Positions 8,431-18,452 are shown, counted from the first letter of the stretch. The stretch: 64,000 bases of DNA from Cyanobacteria bacterium UBA2566 (GCA_002340255.1 DDLS01000175.1:98794-162793), one strand, 5' to 3'. Numbers and translations are program-made. The notes: generated by a model not told the origin, from the letters alone.

Positions 8431-9381
8431 TTAATCTAACAAGGGTAATTTTTTTGAAAATATCAGCAGCAGACCACCGGGTAATGAAATAATCCAAGCT
8501 AAAACCGTAATTGTTAAAGAAAGGATTACGGCAGATTCTGCGGTTAAGTCAATGCGTAGAAATAGATAGACCCAGAATCCTTCTTTTATTCCTAATCCGC
8601 CTAATGAAAAAGGTAAGAGACTAACGATGGTAATCATTGGAATGAAAACTAGAAGCTCAAAATAAGAAATCTCAATGTTGAGTTGTTGAGCGACTAGATA
8701 ATGATAATAAATTACACCTAAAATGAATAATGTCGCATAAAATAGGGATAAATTAAACACTCGTGAGTTGCGCTGAAAAGAAATACCAGCTTGTTGAATT
8801 TTGCTTAAACGATTGCCTAGATTTTCAAGAGGAAATAATGTAAATACTCTTTTAGTTATGTTAAACAACCTAGGGCTGGTAAGTGTTAACCATACCATAC
8901 ATAAAAAACCTGTAGTAATCATAAACACTAAAAGGATATCCCATTGATCGATCAGCCTCCAAGCAAAAGGCAACCCCAGCATGGCTAAAAAACAAAGAGC
9001 GATGAGACCTGTAAATCTCTCCAGCAGTACCGAAGCTGCTGCGACTTCGGCATTTTGTGTTTCTCTAGAGACTTGAAAAGTTCTATAGACATCTCCCCCG
9101 AAAGATCCGGGAAGAAACAAGTTGAGAAACATGCCACAAAAATAACTCTTGAGTAAATAAATAATCGGGAGTTTATAGCCACTCGACTTCAAAATAACTT
9201 GCCAACGCAAGCAACTAATCCATTGTAATAGGGTATAATAGAATAAACAAAATATAATAAACCCAATCGATAAATCACTGATTTTTGCCCAGATCTGTTC
9301 CAGATTAACTAGACTAAAGATCGCAACAATTATGGATAGGCTAATCAGAGCCTTAATCGCAGTCTGTTTGATTTTATTCAT
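8431..9381 (-). CDS. Lysylphosphatidylglycerol synthase TM-region/UPF0104 family membrane protein
   Basis: This 316-residue protein has about eight hydrophobic helices. It contains the conserved motifs FLPGSFGGDVYRTF, VAAASVLLERFTG and LPFSLGGLGIKEG, which mark the LPG_synthase_TM (AglD/YbhN-like) family. Members act in the cytoplasmic membrane as flippase-like proteins or in lipid-linked sugar pathways. The catalytic GNAT-like domain of true MprF is absent. Its position between a GT-C transferase and a methyltransferase supports a role in lipid-linked glycan handling, but the substrate is unknown. Confidence 0.85.
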   Translation of the reverse strand: MNKIKQTAIKALISLSIIVAIFSLVNLEQIWAKISDLSIGFIIFCLFYYTLLQWISCLRWQVILKSSGYKLPIIYLLKSYFCGMFLNLFLPGSFGGDVYRTFQVSRETQNAEVAAASVLLERFTGLIALCFLAMLGLPFAWRLIDQWDILLVFMITTGFLCMVWLTLTSPRLFNITKRVFTLFPLENLGNRLSKIQQAGISFQRNSRVFNLSLFYATLFILGVIYYHYLVAQQLNIEISYFELLVFIPMITIVSLLPFSLGGLGIKEGFWVYLFLRIDLTAESAVILSLTITVLAWIISLPGGLLLIFSKKLPLLD

Positions 9382-9410
9382 AATTATTCATTTTGGAGTA
9401 TAGGAAAGTT

Positions 9411-12400
9411 TTAATTCTCTGGTTTCCATAATTTCACCTGAGCGCCGAAGGTTTCAAACTGAGAGTCACCCAAAGTCTTATAAAGATTATGCTCTTTTGC
9501 ATGAAGAAAACTTTTAGGCGGTTGCAAGCGATCGAATTGATGAATCCATACTCTATTGTGATTGGATAATATACTGTTGAGTTGATCGAGATCGGTTAAG
9601 AGTTTACCCCCTCCCCAACGGTCAATGACTTCTCCATTGCGAGCATATACTGCATCAAAAATAGAAAGACGATGGGGAATATAATAATCTAATCCACCAA
9701 TGGAGGTATATACAGCAGAAGTGTTGGATATAATGATATCTCCAGGTTGTTTGTGGGATTGAATATAATCAAGTATTTCTGTGTTGCGGATGGCGATCGC
9801 ATCTGAATAAGCACCCACAACTTTTTCGACCTCTAGATTTCCTAGGAGTAGAATGGCTAGAAAAATCCAGGTCATTTTCTGAATTACACGCTGACTGCTT
9901 AATTGTTGATTCCAGGGTTGACTGATAGTCCCAATCAAACAAGTTGCGCCATAGAGAGAGAGGATGATAAATAGAGGATAGATGGGATAAAAATATCGGG
10001 CAGCCACTACATAGACGAGAAGGGTTTGACAGAGAAGATTAACGCCAATTACAGTATACAAACACAGGATTACTTTCTGGGGATATTGGAGAAAATACAC
10101 TAGCCCAGCTATGAATAAAACAGTATAAATCAAATTCATCCAATTCGGGCCAATGAAGAAATTGGTAAAAAATCCCGTTACGTCTGATAATCTCGGTTTC
10201 AAGTAAGAATCTGTGGTTGTGGAAATAGCAACGACTGGTGTTAAGCATTTAACTATAAAAAAGCCAATGTTGTAAGCATACACTCCCATGACTGCAAAAC
10301 AGCCGATCGCAATGGACTTATCTTTACGCCATTCCAAGGGAAAGTAACTACACAGAAAGCAGAGAAACAATCCAGGAAGTAGGGTTAAACTACCTTCCTG
10401 AATGAGTAACATGATGATTACTCCAACATAAAATAGATATTGGTAGCGTTTCTGTTTTCCTTCAATAAAACCTTTAATTAAGAACCAAATGTTGATGAGG
10501 GTTACAAATTGCAACACTTGATAAAATCGGATAAAGCGCGAGTACCATAATTCCCAAGGATCGATCGCCAAAATGGCCGTCACCACTAAGGCTAACCCGG
10601 TTTTTCCGGTAATGGCACGAGTCAGAAAAAAGATAACGACTAACGTTGCTGTTCCAAATAGTACGGACAAAAACCGGGCATTCATCGTCGAGTCCCCCAC
10701 CCACCGTAACCAGAGAGCCAAAAGATAGTGAAAGATGGGGCCTCTGGTATACCAAATGCCAGAAGTGGTTACGGGTGCGCCAGTGGCTAAAATGCCTCTG
10801 GTGGCATCTAAGGAGGTATATTCATCGGCTTCTAAATCCATGGCATCAAGACGATAAGCTCTGAGGATAAAACCGCCTAGGGTAATGGCCACTAATACCA
10901 CTTGATATCCCCATTGAGGCCAGTGTTGTTGCCAGAAGGTAATGCCATGAGTCCAGATGCGCTGAGTCTGTTGCCAAAACAGTAGAGCTAGACCCCATAA
11001 AATGAATCCACTAGCGACTATCCACACCATGGGCCATTGAGCTGTATTGTCTGCTAAAGCTAAACCCAAGGCGATCGCCCCAATCCAGGTTAAGATAAAC
11101 CACAGACTCCATAGGATGACCCCACTGATGGGTGTAGGAGATAACCCTAGATGGCGATTAACAATACAACTCCAGAGTAAGGTTAAGCAAACTACTCCCA
11201 GAAATCCCAGTAAAATCAGCACATCACTATGGGGTTGGGCAAATATTAGCCATCGTTCGGAAATGCCATAGCGATGTTTAAGCAATTCCATTACGCTTAA
11301 AAACATTGTTCCGGGAAAGAGCAAACCTGTACCAATGTCTAACGTTGCTCCTTTTATTCCTGCTGTATCTCGCCAAAACACTCCCAGAACGAAGCTATAA
11401 ATAGAGATGAATAGACATCCTAAGCCCCACCATATACTTTGATGCCATAACCAATGGGGATAGTTGAGAGCATAGCTATCTCCCTCAAGCGATCGCGAAA
11501 ATTGGTCAGGATTTGGTAAATTGAGTTGAATGGCCGCTTCAGCAGCGCCTATTCCTTGTTCCCAACCCCTAATGGGGGACTCCAGACTCTGCCAACTCGA
11601 ATCCGTCTGAATAATCGATTCAGGGGTTCCTTGAGCATTTTCCACCCATCCATCGAGCCAAAATTGAGAGACAATTTTCCGTTGGGGGGGTTCATTAAAA
11701 GCTACATGCCAATCTTCCGTTAATGGTGGCGTTAAATGAACTGCTAGGGTATTGATTCCCGGATGTAAAAAACGACTCACCTCTGATAAATGCAGGGTTT
11801 GGCTATCTTCAGTCGGATAATGCTGAACCAGCAACCCATTAATCAGGAGTGAACATTCATTCTGAGCGACCCATCGCATCCAAGCCTGTTGGGGTTTAAC
11901 GGAAACTGACCAAGAGGTTCTCAGCCAGGTTTCGCCAGAGGGACTCAGAGAACTGGTAATCCAATGTCCTGTTAAGGGACGGTCAAATACCAGGGGGCTT
12001 AAGCGGCTATAGGTGGCTTCATTGGGGGGATCGAGAGTGGTGGCTAGAGGCCAGGTTTGATCGGGAAAGTCAGCATCAAACCAGTGTAGCCGTTGCCGAC
12101 TCTGGAACCGTTCAGACACTTTCCAGGCACTGGTTCCCGTGCTGATATCGATCGCCTTTTCCAGATCCCCCACTGGATAAATTTTCCCTTCTAAGAGTAA
12201 ACGGGGATGCTGTTGGGAACTTTGCACTTCAACGGCGATCGCATTTTTTCCCGGTTGCAGATAGTGGGTCAGATCGACATAATACGTGACTTTCCAATCT
12301 TTGGGGGCCCGTAAATAAACCCATTCCGGACGTAGGGAGGGAAAGGGGCGGAAATCATTCAGTTTTTGCGGCCAGTCTTGCACCAATCCCCCTAATCCTA

Positions 12401-12701
12401 GGGTATTGCGTAGGATACTCACTTCTTGAGTCAATACCTTTCCATTCACATATAGCCGAAAATCATTATCCGCGCTCAGGCGCAACCACCCTCTTTTGAC
12501 GCGATCGGGTAAATTAAGGGTTTGACGAGTGTAGAGACGATAGCTAGGGTTGGGTAAGCCTATCCAGGTCACTTGAGGAGACCAATTGACCGGAGTGGGT
12601 AGCATTGGAGGCTGATCCCAAATAGAGAACCCCAACATTCCCACCAGATAACCGGTAATGGCAATTGAAATGATAGAGAGCCAAGAAAAGGAATGTTTCA
12701 T
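9411..12701 (-). CDS. GT-C (PMT/GT39-like) glycosyltransferase with N-terminal beta-sandwich sugar-binding-like domains
   Basis: The product is 1096 residues from the ATG at 12701, which overlaps the upstream stop as ATGA; the frame runs further upstream but through the neighbouring gene. After one membrane helix (residues ~4-25) comes a ~390-residue extracytoplasmic part with two similar units (RGWLRLSADNDFRLYVNGK, then QAWMRWVAQNECSLLINGL) resembling rhamnosidase or GH2 N-terminal sugar-binding folds. From ~residue 415 there are about twelve helices. The loop MDLEADEYTSLDATRG near 622 matches the acidic catalytic loop of ArnT/PMT enzymes that use polyprenyl-phosphate sugars. The joining of binding modules to a GT-C core is unusual. 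The acceptor is unknown. Confidence 0.75.
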   Translation of the reverse strand: MKHSFSWLSIISIAITGYLVGMLGFSIWDQPPMLPTPVNWSPQVTWIGLPNPSYRLYTRQTLNLPDRVKRGWLRLSADNDFRLYVNGKVLTQEVSILRNTLGLGGLVQDWPQKLNDFRPFPSLRPEWVYLRAPKDWKVTYYVDLTHYLQPGKNAIAVEVQSSQQHPRLLLEGKIYPVGDLEKAIDISTGTSAWKVSERFQSRQRLHWFDADFPDQTWPLATTLDPPNEATYSRLSPLVFDRPLTGHWITSSLSPSGETWLRTSWSVSVKPQQAWMRWVAQNECSLLINGLLVQHYPTEDSQTLHLSEVSRFLHPGINTLAVHLTPPLTEDWHVAFNEPPQRKIVSQFWLDGWVENAQGTPESIIQTDSSWQSLESPIRGWEQGIGAAEAAIQLNLPNPDQFSRSLEGDSYALNYPHWLWHQSIWWGLGCLFISIYSFVLGVFWRDTAGIKGATLDIGTGLLFPGTMFLSVMELLKHRYGISERWLIFAQPHSDVLILLGFLGVVCLTLLWSCIVNRHLGLSPTPISGVILWSLWFILTWIGAIALGLALADNTAQWPMVWIVASGFILWGLALLFWQQTQRIWTHGITFWQQHWPQWGYQVVLVAITLGGFILRAYRLDAMDLEADEYTSLDATRGILATGAPVTTSGIWYTRGPIFHYLLALWLRWVGDSTMNARFLSVLFGTATLVVIFFLTRAITGKTGLALVVTAILAIDPWELWYSRFIRFYQVLQFVTLINIWFLIKGFIEGKQKRYQYLFYVGVIIMLLIQEGSLTLLPGLFLCFLCSYFPLEWRKDKSIAIGCFAVMGVYAYNIGFFIVKCLTPVVAISTTTDSYLKPRLSDVTGFFTNFFIGPNWMNLIYTVLFIAGLVYFLQYPQKVILCLYTVIGVNLLCQTLLVYVVAARYFYPIYPLFIILSLYGATCLIGTISQPWNQQLSSQRVIQKMTWIFLAILLLGNLEVEKVVGAYSDAIAIRNTEILDYIQSHKQPGDIIISNTSAVYTSIGGLDYYIPHRLSIFDAVYARNGEVIDRWGGGKLLTDLDQLNSILSNHNRVWIHQFDRLQPPKSFLHAKEHNLYKTLGDSQFETFGAQVKLWKPEN

Positions 12702-14146
12702 GAGGTAGGATCGATGAATTTTTCCCAAATTTTGCGATCGACCGATTGACGATAGCGTTGCCAAGCTTGATCCAGGTCTTGGTCGTGATAATTTTCCCAA
12801 GATAAATGTAAATAGGCCTGGCCAACGACTGCTAACATGGGTTGCTGAAAATAAGGTTGTAAATTGATTAGCTTTTTGGCAATTTGGGCCGATCCAGGAA
12901 AGTCCCAATTAACTACTCGAATGACCATCAAAGTATATAAAGCCTCTAAATGATTAGGAAAAGATTTTAAACTTTCTTCGCAGTATTGAGCTGTTAACAT
13001 TGGCTTGGCATTATTGGGTTGTCTAGCTCGGTTTTGATAATTGGGGCTATCTAAGAGGTCGTAGGTATAGGGAAAGGGCTTATCCCGTTGTCTTTTAGGC
13101 ACAACAGGTTGCTTGAATTGATCGATCCCTTGATTGAGTTGAGTAGTAGCTAAATACCCTTGGGCTAAATAAAAATGGGGATTGAGGCGCAAGGCTTGTT
13201 GAAAGTAAGAAATGGCTTGGGTATAATTATCTAAACGATACCGTTCTAATCCTTGGGTAAAGGCAATCAGAGCAGGATTGGGTTGCTTACTGTACCATCC
13301 AGCTTTTGCCCATCGCTCTAGAAAGGATCGATCTCCTTCCACGAGGGGATACCAACGGGCTAAACGTTGGGATTGCACCATGACTTGCTTGTAGTGTCCC
13401 TTAGCAAACTCGGTCTCTAGGTGATGGTTGAGCAAGTTAACAGTTAATGTGGAGCCAAGAATGAGCAGGAATATCGAGATTATCCAGGGGGATAAGCTGC
13501 GAATATCATCAATCCAAGCAGATAATCTTCGATCGCCTAACTGGAGATAATAGGCTAAAAGGCTAAAGCTTAATCCCAGAATGGCCAAGCTCCAACCGCG
13601 CCCAATGGAGTTAAAAAAGGCATCGCTATAACCAAAGATTGATTTGACCATCCATTCCCAAGAGGAGGGTTGAAACACATAACGGTCTCTAACTCGACTT
13701 TCAAAGATAGAGGGAACTGGTTGATAAATTCCCAATTCGATGTTCTGTTTCCATTGAGATTTAATTTCAGGAAAGTTTTGCTCTACGTGCAGAGTAATGG
13801 GTTGCCGTTGTTGGTAGAGAGATTTAGCTAAAAAGAAGATACGCGGCGACCAAGTGATCGTATAGTAAGGATACAATAATACTAAGATCAGTAACATCCA
13901 AGTCAGCCGTTGATGCAATTGGGTATTGTGCCATCCCAATAGGACAGAAAGCATCAATCCTAGGGGAATCAACCCTAAATAACGCCATTGATTGAGATTG
14001 GCTAGATCAACATCAAAGGCGCTTAAGGTTTCTGGGGGCAGGGTATACCACAGGTTGAGAATACTTTTGAGCAGGAATAAAGTGGCGATCGCCATCAACA
14101 AGTGACTTCGCTGTATCTGAGCTAATATTAGCCTGATCTGCTCCAT
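12698..14146 (-). CDS. Membrane protein with TPR region
   Basis: The product is 482 residues from the ATG at 14146, chosen because GAGAGG lies 7 bases upstream; a TTG five codons earlier is the alternative. The N-terminal half has about five hydrophobic segments. A periplasmic-type loop follows the third, and the second half is soluble with TPR-like helices (YRLDNYTQAISYFQQALRLNPHFY is a clear repeat). O-antigen ligase-type and PelA-like sugar polymer proteins have comparable layouts, but no ligase motif is seen. The 4-base overlap with the GT-C gene indicates coupling. Function unknown, probably glycan export or assembly. Confidence 0.7.
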   Translation of the reverse strand: MEQIRLILAQIQRSHLLMAIATLFLLKSILNLWYTLPPETLSAFDVDLANLNQWRYLGLIPLGLMLSVLLGWHNTQLHQRLTWMLLILVLLYPYYTITWSPRIFFLAKSLYQQRQPITLHVEQNFPEIKSQWKQNIELGIYQPVPSIFESRVRDRYVFQPSSWEWMVKSIFGYSDAFFNSIGRGWSLAILGLSFSLLAYYLQLGDRRLSAWIDDIRSLSPWIISIFLLILGSTLTVNLLNHHLETEFAKGHYKQVMVQSQRLARWYPLVEGDRSFLERWAKAGWYSKQPNPALIAFTQGLERYRLDNYTQAISYFQQALRLNPHFYLAQGYLATTQLNQGIDQFKQPVVPKRQRDKPFPYTYDLLDSPNYQNRARQPNNAKPMLTAQYCEESLKSFPNHLEALYTLMVIRVVNWDFPGSAQIAKKLINLQPYFQQPMLAVVGQAYLHLSWENYHDQDLDQAWQRYRQSVDRKIWEKFIDPTS

Positions 14147-14204
14147 TTCTATACCTCTCAAAAGTTTGACTTCTTCTCCATAGGATTACACTATTAATTA
14201 AACA

Positions 14205-14891
14205 CTAGAGTTTTTCCAGAATCATTAATTGTCCATTCCTGAAATTTAAGGCATAGGTTGTTTTACAAGTCTCCATGATTTCTTGAAGGGTTTTGACTGA
14301 CCAGAAATTGACATGAAACAAAGACCTCTTTTCTTGAAGCACAAGAGGCGCAATGATTATCTTGCCCTGTGGATTAAGATAGTTTTGGAGATTCCACAGA
14401 GTATCTTTTATTTTCTTTTCAATAACGATATGCTCAATCACATCTATCATAACGATTAAGTCAAATCGACCTATTTCTTGATATTGAGTGATATCTTGTC
14501 TCTGAAATGAGAACTGAGGAAATTTATCTCTCAAGTCTGTAAATAAGACATCAGTAATATCAATGCCTAGATAGTTTCTTGCTCCTAAATCTGCCAAGAT
14601 TTGGGTGTAAAATCCTGTGCCACAGCCAACTTCTAGAATACGAGCTTGGGAAATGTTTATGTTGGCTTGAGTACAAGCTTGAATAAAAAGTTGACCCGCT
14701 TGAGTGTATTCTTCCTGGTTTTCAAGTTCCGATCGCCCCTCATGGCCGACTCCCTGTAACGATAAACCATAGCGCGTCAGGCGATCGCCCCAATAGCGCT
14801 GGGCATCATAATCCCCATTTTGACCATAAATCCAGGGCGCGATCGCCCATTTATACAGTCCCTTGGTCAGACGTTCTAAATTTTGCAACAT
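14205..14891 (-). CDS. Class I SAM-dependent methyltransferase
   Basis: This 228-residue protein has a complete SAM fold: motif I ILEVGCGTGFYTQILADLG, acidic YLGIDITDVL, motif II FDLIVMIDVIEHIV, and LNPQGKIIIAPLV. It belongs to the UbiG-like/Methyltransf_11-23 group, often found in exopolysaccharide and lipopolysaccharide clusters to cap or decorate sugars. The ATG at 14891 is preceded by GGAGGA at about 8 bases. It lies 35 bp after the HlyD-type gene, in the same operon. Confidence 0.85.
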   Translation of the reverse strand: MLQNLERLTKGLYKWAIAPWIYGQNGDYDAQRYWGDRLTRYGLSLQGVGHEGRSELENQEEYTQAGQLFIQACTQANINISQARILEVGCGTGFYTQILADLGARNYLGIDITDVLFTDLRDKFPQFSFQRQDITQYQEIGRFDLIVMIDVIEHIVIEKKIKDTLWNLQNYLNPQGKIIIAPLVLQEKRSLFHVNFWSVKTLQEIMETCKTTYALNFRNGQLMILEKL

Positions 14892-14926
14892 AGGTTTTAT
14901 CCTCCGTAAGAATTACAAATGGGTAA

Positions 14927-16450
14927 TTAAAGCATGGGTTGGCTGGTGGGGATGGGTTCGAGAAGATCGCCCGGTTGTAAACCTTGGGGATAGACCACAA
15001 TGATTTCCCCAGCAGTCAGACCATCCAGGACTTCGCGCTGATTGCCATAGGTGCGTCCCAACTCGATAGAACGCAGAATAGCTTGTCCTGACTCCACCAC
15101 CATCACCATCCCTCTAGCTCCAGAAAGTTCGCTAACTGCGCTCTCTGGAATCACCAAACTGGAGTCACTGGACTGAAAACTGGCGACTCCTTGTAACCCT
15201 GGTGGCATTTGCGCCTCATCCACGGCAATCCAAACGGAATAGGTATACTGGCGATCGATGCCAATTTTTACTGGGGTAATGGCCTGGGTTTCAATGGTGG
15301 GATTGACGCGAATGACTTCTCCTGTATAGGTTTTTCCTGGATAGGCAGTAAAATTCATTTGGGCGCGATCGCCGATTTCAATGGCATTGAGTTGGGCTTG
15401 GTCAATAAATGCCTTAAAGACCATATCTTCTGCTAGGGTCATTAAAGGGTCAGGAGCTTGAGGTTCAGCAATTTCTCCGGGATGGATATACATCCGACTG
15501 ACTAAGCCATCGGTCTCGGCATAAATAACAGAGCGATCTAAGGTTCTCAACGCCTCTTGCAGTTCCAGTTGCAAGGTTTCAATTTCCAGTTGATTGACGG
15601 CAAATTGCTCGTCAAAGTCGCGCCTGGCTTGATTGAGGGCTTTTTGGGCTGCGATTAGTTGGTTTTCCCGATCCAGATAGAAATCCTGATTACTAAACTG
15701 GCGGTCTTGGGCGATCACTTGTCCCCGTTGGGCTTCTAACCATTCCTGTTGACGTAGAGCATAGAGGTCTTGCATTTCCAGGACTTGAAATTCATAAATT
15801 GCCCCTTCTAGAAACAACTCTTCCATTTGTTTGAGCTTTTGTTCGGCCACCTTCATGCGCTCGCGAGCCTTTTCTACGTTTTCCTCAATTTCTTGCTGGG
15901 CAAGGGTTTGGATTTGTTCGACTCTCTCTTGGGCTTCTTGCAGCCGCGATCGCGCAATGGCCACATCTGCTTCTAACTCTTGTATGCGCTCTGGAGCCGA
16001 GAGTTCTAGGGTTTGTTGTCTTTTTGCGGCGATCGCCAATTGGTTACGAATTTGATTGACTCGTTCTTCAAAGGGAATAGAATACAGCTCAACGAGGCGA
16101 TCGCCTTTTTTCACCCTTTGCCCTTCCACCACATAGACTTTTTCCACCGGCCCAGAAACTAACGGACGCACATCCACTTGTTGCAAAGGCACAAATTCCC
16201 CTGGCCCAGCTAAACGAGTTTCTAAAGGAATACTTTGAACAGAAACGGTTTCCACTGGAATCGGTTTTCCTTGACTTCGGTAGCGACTGGGAACCCCAAA
16301 TTGAGAGAAGTAAATACGAGATTGGGGATTATTCAGAGCTGGTAATAGGACAGTAAACCCTAAACTAATCATGATGACTAAAGGAATGGTAATCACAAGT
16401 CCCCAGATAATTGTGCGATACATTTGGGAAGGCAAATTCGGAGAAGTCAT
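14927..16450 (-). CDS. HlyD/RND-type membrane fusion (periplasmic adaptor) protein
   Basis: The product is 507 residues with one N-terminal membrane helix (about 12-36). A split biotinyl-lipoyl domain (VRPLVSGPVEKVYVVEGQRV, then VSRMYIHPGEI) is separated by a ~200-residue coiled coil rich in Glu and Gln. A beta-barrel and membrane-proximal domain follow (FTAYPGKTYTGEVIRVNPTI, LDGLTAGEIIVVYPQGLQPGD). This is the standard adaptor layout for tripartite export. No ABC or RND pump and no TolC gene lies next to it; within this operon it may serve glycan export. It could also serve type I secretion of the RTX protein upstream, but that is speculative. Confidence 0.85.
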   Translation of the reverse strand: MTSPNLPSQMYRTIIWGLVITIPLVIMISLGFTVLLPALNNPQSRIYFSQFGVPSRYRSQGKPIPVETVSVQSIPLETRLAGPGEFVPLQQVDVRPLVSGPVEKVYVVEGQRVKKGDRLVELYSIPFEERVNQIRNQLAIAAKRQQTLELSAPERIQELEADVAIARSRLQEAQERVEQIQTLAQQEIEENVEKARERMKVAEQKLKQMEELFLEGAIYEFQVLEMQDLYALRQQEWLEAQRGQVIAQDRQFSNQDFYLDRENQLIAAQKALNQARRDFDEQFAVNQLEIETLQLELQEALRTLDRSVIYAETDGLVSRMYIHPGEIAEPQAPDPLMTLAEDMVFKAFIDQAQLNAIEIGDRAQMNFTAYPGKTYTGEVIRVNPTIETQAITPVKIGIDRQYTYSVWIAVDEAQMPPGLQGVASFQSSDSSLVIPESAVSELSGARGMVMVVESGQAILRSIELGRTYGNQREVLDGLTAGEIIVVYPQGLQPGDLLEPIPTSQPML

Positions 16451-16452
16451 AG

Positions 16453-17697
16453 CTAGAAAATAAGAGAGTCATCTGCTATGATCTCTGAGGAGTTACTGTT
16501 GCTTAGGGCTTGAGCGAAAACCTGAGACCACTGATGGGTAATTCGGCTCCAGTTAAACTGGGTTTGGATATGCTTTAATCCTTGGCAACCTAGTCGTTGT
16601 CTTTCTTCGGGGCAATTTAGTAAATCTGTAATTACCTCTGCTAATTGATGGGGATCTTTTTCCGGGACTAACCGGCCGGTAACGCCATCAATAATTACAT
16701 CTTTAATCCCTCCCACATCACTCGCGACTACCGGTTTACCATGGGCTAAGGCTTCAATCATCACAATTCCTAATCCTTCCGTATCTCCTTTGCGATCGAC
16801 AATGGCAGGCAAGACAAAAATATCGCAAGTGGCATATTCCTGGGCTAAGGCTTCTTTAGAGAGTACCCCTAAAAACTTAACTTGCGCTTCTAACCCTAGC
16901 GCTTTGCACTCTTCCTTAAGTTCACTTTCTAAGATTCCTTGACCGACAATGTGTAATTGCACTCGACGATCTCGTAAAATTAGGGGCAAGGCTTGCAATA
17001 GATAAGTAACCCCTTTGCGTTCATCCAAACGTCCCACAAACAGCAGTTGCGGAATCGGGTTAGCTGGGATTTCTGACTCTAGTTGAGGCGTGATAGTAAT
17101 CCCATAAGGAATTACCGTCACCGGTTCAGAACTGAGGTTACCAATCAAGGCTTGAGTAAAGGAAGAATTAGCTGTTACCCCTTGACTTTCGGGAATTAAC
17201 TGACGCAAAATACGGGCAACAAACCCAAATTTTTTTGCTAACAGCAATTCTCCTCCATGAAAACTAAACACCATGGGAATTCCCAAGAGTTTAGCTACTG
17301 GGAAAGCCATTAAACCATGGGGAAATGGCCAGTTAATGTGCAATAAATCGGGTTTCAGTTTCCAGCACAACCCAAAGAGTTGCACGGTTCCCAAGAGGAT
17401 ATAAAGAGCGGCTGGAATCAGATACCAGGGTTGGCGCTGAATCTTGGTGGGCGCACCATCTCGGACTAAGTTTTCTAAGGGTTTAGGGCAATAGCGGAAT
17501 CGATAGACGAGTACATTATCCAGGGTATAGTGAGGGCAACCTTCATAGGCAGGGGCAAACACATAAAAGTTAGCTCCTGTGGGTTGAAGTTTGAGAATCA
17601 CTTCACGAATAAAGGCTCCATGATTGCCATCAGCAGTCAGGGGATAAACCGAGGAAACGACGAGAATTCTTTTTTTCTCTAGATCGTGTATCATCAT
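16453..17697 (-). CDS. Glycosyltransferase family 4 (GT-B)
   Basis: The product is 414 residues with the GT4 layout: N-terminal Glyco_transf_4 domain (GNHGAFIREVILKL, DLLHINWPFPHGL), then the C-terminal GT-B domain (LLFVGRLDERKGVTYLLQAL, DIFVLPA). The retaining GT4 signature EGLGIVMIEALAHGKPVVASDVGG includes the EX7E pair. It transfers a sugar from a nucleotide-sugar at the cytoplasmic face. The start overlaps the upstream GT2 stop by one base (TAATG), and the HlyD gene follows after 2 bp. Confidence 0.9.
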   Translation of the reverse strand: MMIHDLEKKRILVVSSVYPLTADGNHGAFIREVILKLQPTGANFYVFAPAYEGCPHYTLDNVLVYRFRYCPKPLENLVRDGAPTKIQRQPWYLIPAALYILLGTVQLFGLCWKLKPDLLHINWPFPHGLMAFPVAKLLGIPMVFSFHGGELLLAKKFGFVARILRQLIPESQGVTANSSFTQALIGNLSSEPVTVIPYGITITPQLESEIPANPIPQLLFVGRLDERKGVTYLLQALPLILRDRRVQLHIVGQGILESELKEECKALGLEAQVKFLGVLSKEALAQEYATCDIFVLPAIVDRKGDTEGLGIVMIEALAHGKPVVASDVGGIKDVIIDGVTGRLVPEKDPHQLAEVITDLLNCPEERQRLGCQGLKHIQTQFNWSRITHQWSQVFAQALSNSNSSEIIADDSLIF

Positions 17698-18452
17698 TAG
17701 TGGATATCATCAACTTTAATGGGAATCAATTGATCTACTGATAACTTGATTTTTTCTTGTATCTTAAACTGAATAAACCAACTCAGTAGCTTGATGAAAT
17801 CTAGAGCAGAAGTCAATAATCGACCTTTACCAAACTTAGTAGTTCCAGAATATCGGGTATGCCAGGGAGTAGGCACTTCAATGATGGTATGTCCAAATCC
17901 AGCTAAGGCAGCCAGCAGATAACGATGGGTGGTTAGGTCTAAGAGTTCAGGAGAAATTAAATCTCGTCGCACTAATTTAATCCAGTTCATGTCGTGAATT
18001 TTTAAGCCTAAGAAAGAGCGACAGACTTTGTTAGCAATTTTGGAAGTGAAGAGCTTTCCGTCTTGGCGGTTTTGTCGCCAACCCGCTACTCCATCTACTC
18101 CTGGAGACCAAGCAGAGAGAAGCAAAGGAATATCGCTGCGTGGGTCACTTTCTAGGTCAGCCTGTCCCCAAAAAATCCAATCCGTTTTGACGCGGGTTAA
18201 GGCGGTTTTCCAGACTTCGGCAACACCTCGTCGATGGGGGTGGCGCACAACGGTGAGAAAATCATAGCGCTGTTTGAGATCTTCAACAATTAAGGGGGTG
18301 TTATCCTCACTGCCATCATCGACCAATAAGACAGGGAACTGATAGCCGAGTTGGTGAAAAGTTTCCTCTAGAAATTGAAACAGTCGTTTCAGGTTTCCCT
18401 CTTCGTTAAAGGCAGGAATAACTACAGTGACAGACTTCGGAAAAGAATTCAT
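17697..18452 (-). CDS. Glycosyltransferase family 2 (DPM/polyprenol-phosphate type)
   Basis: The product is 251 residues. The GT-A signature VVIPAFNEEGNLKRL, DDGSEDNTP and the acidic DLESDP place it among dolichol- or undecaprenyl-phosphate sugar synthases and related GT2 enzymes. No C-terminal membrane helices are present; there is only a moderately hydrophobic patch near 228-238. Such an enzyme would supply the lipid-linked sugar used by the GT-C transferase of the same operon. This is the first gene of the eight-gene minus-strand cluster; the 268-bp region upstream carries an element shared with the RTX gene upstream region. Confidence 0.88.
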   Translation of the reverse strand: MNSFPKSVTVVIPAFNEEGNLKRLFQFLEETFHQLGYQFPVLLVDDGSEDNTPLIVEDLKQRYDFLTVVRHPHRRGVAEVWKTALTRVKTDWIFWGQADLESDPRSDIPLLLSAWSPGVDGVAGWRQNRQDGKLFTSKIANKVCRSFLGLKIHDMNWIKLVRRDLISPELLDLTTHRYLLAALAGFGHTIIEVPTPWHTRYSGTTKFGKGRLLTSALDFIKLLSWFIQFKIQEKIKLSVDQLIPIKVDDIH

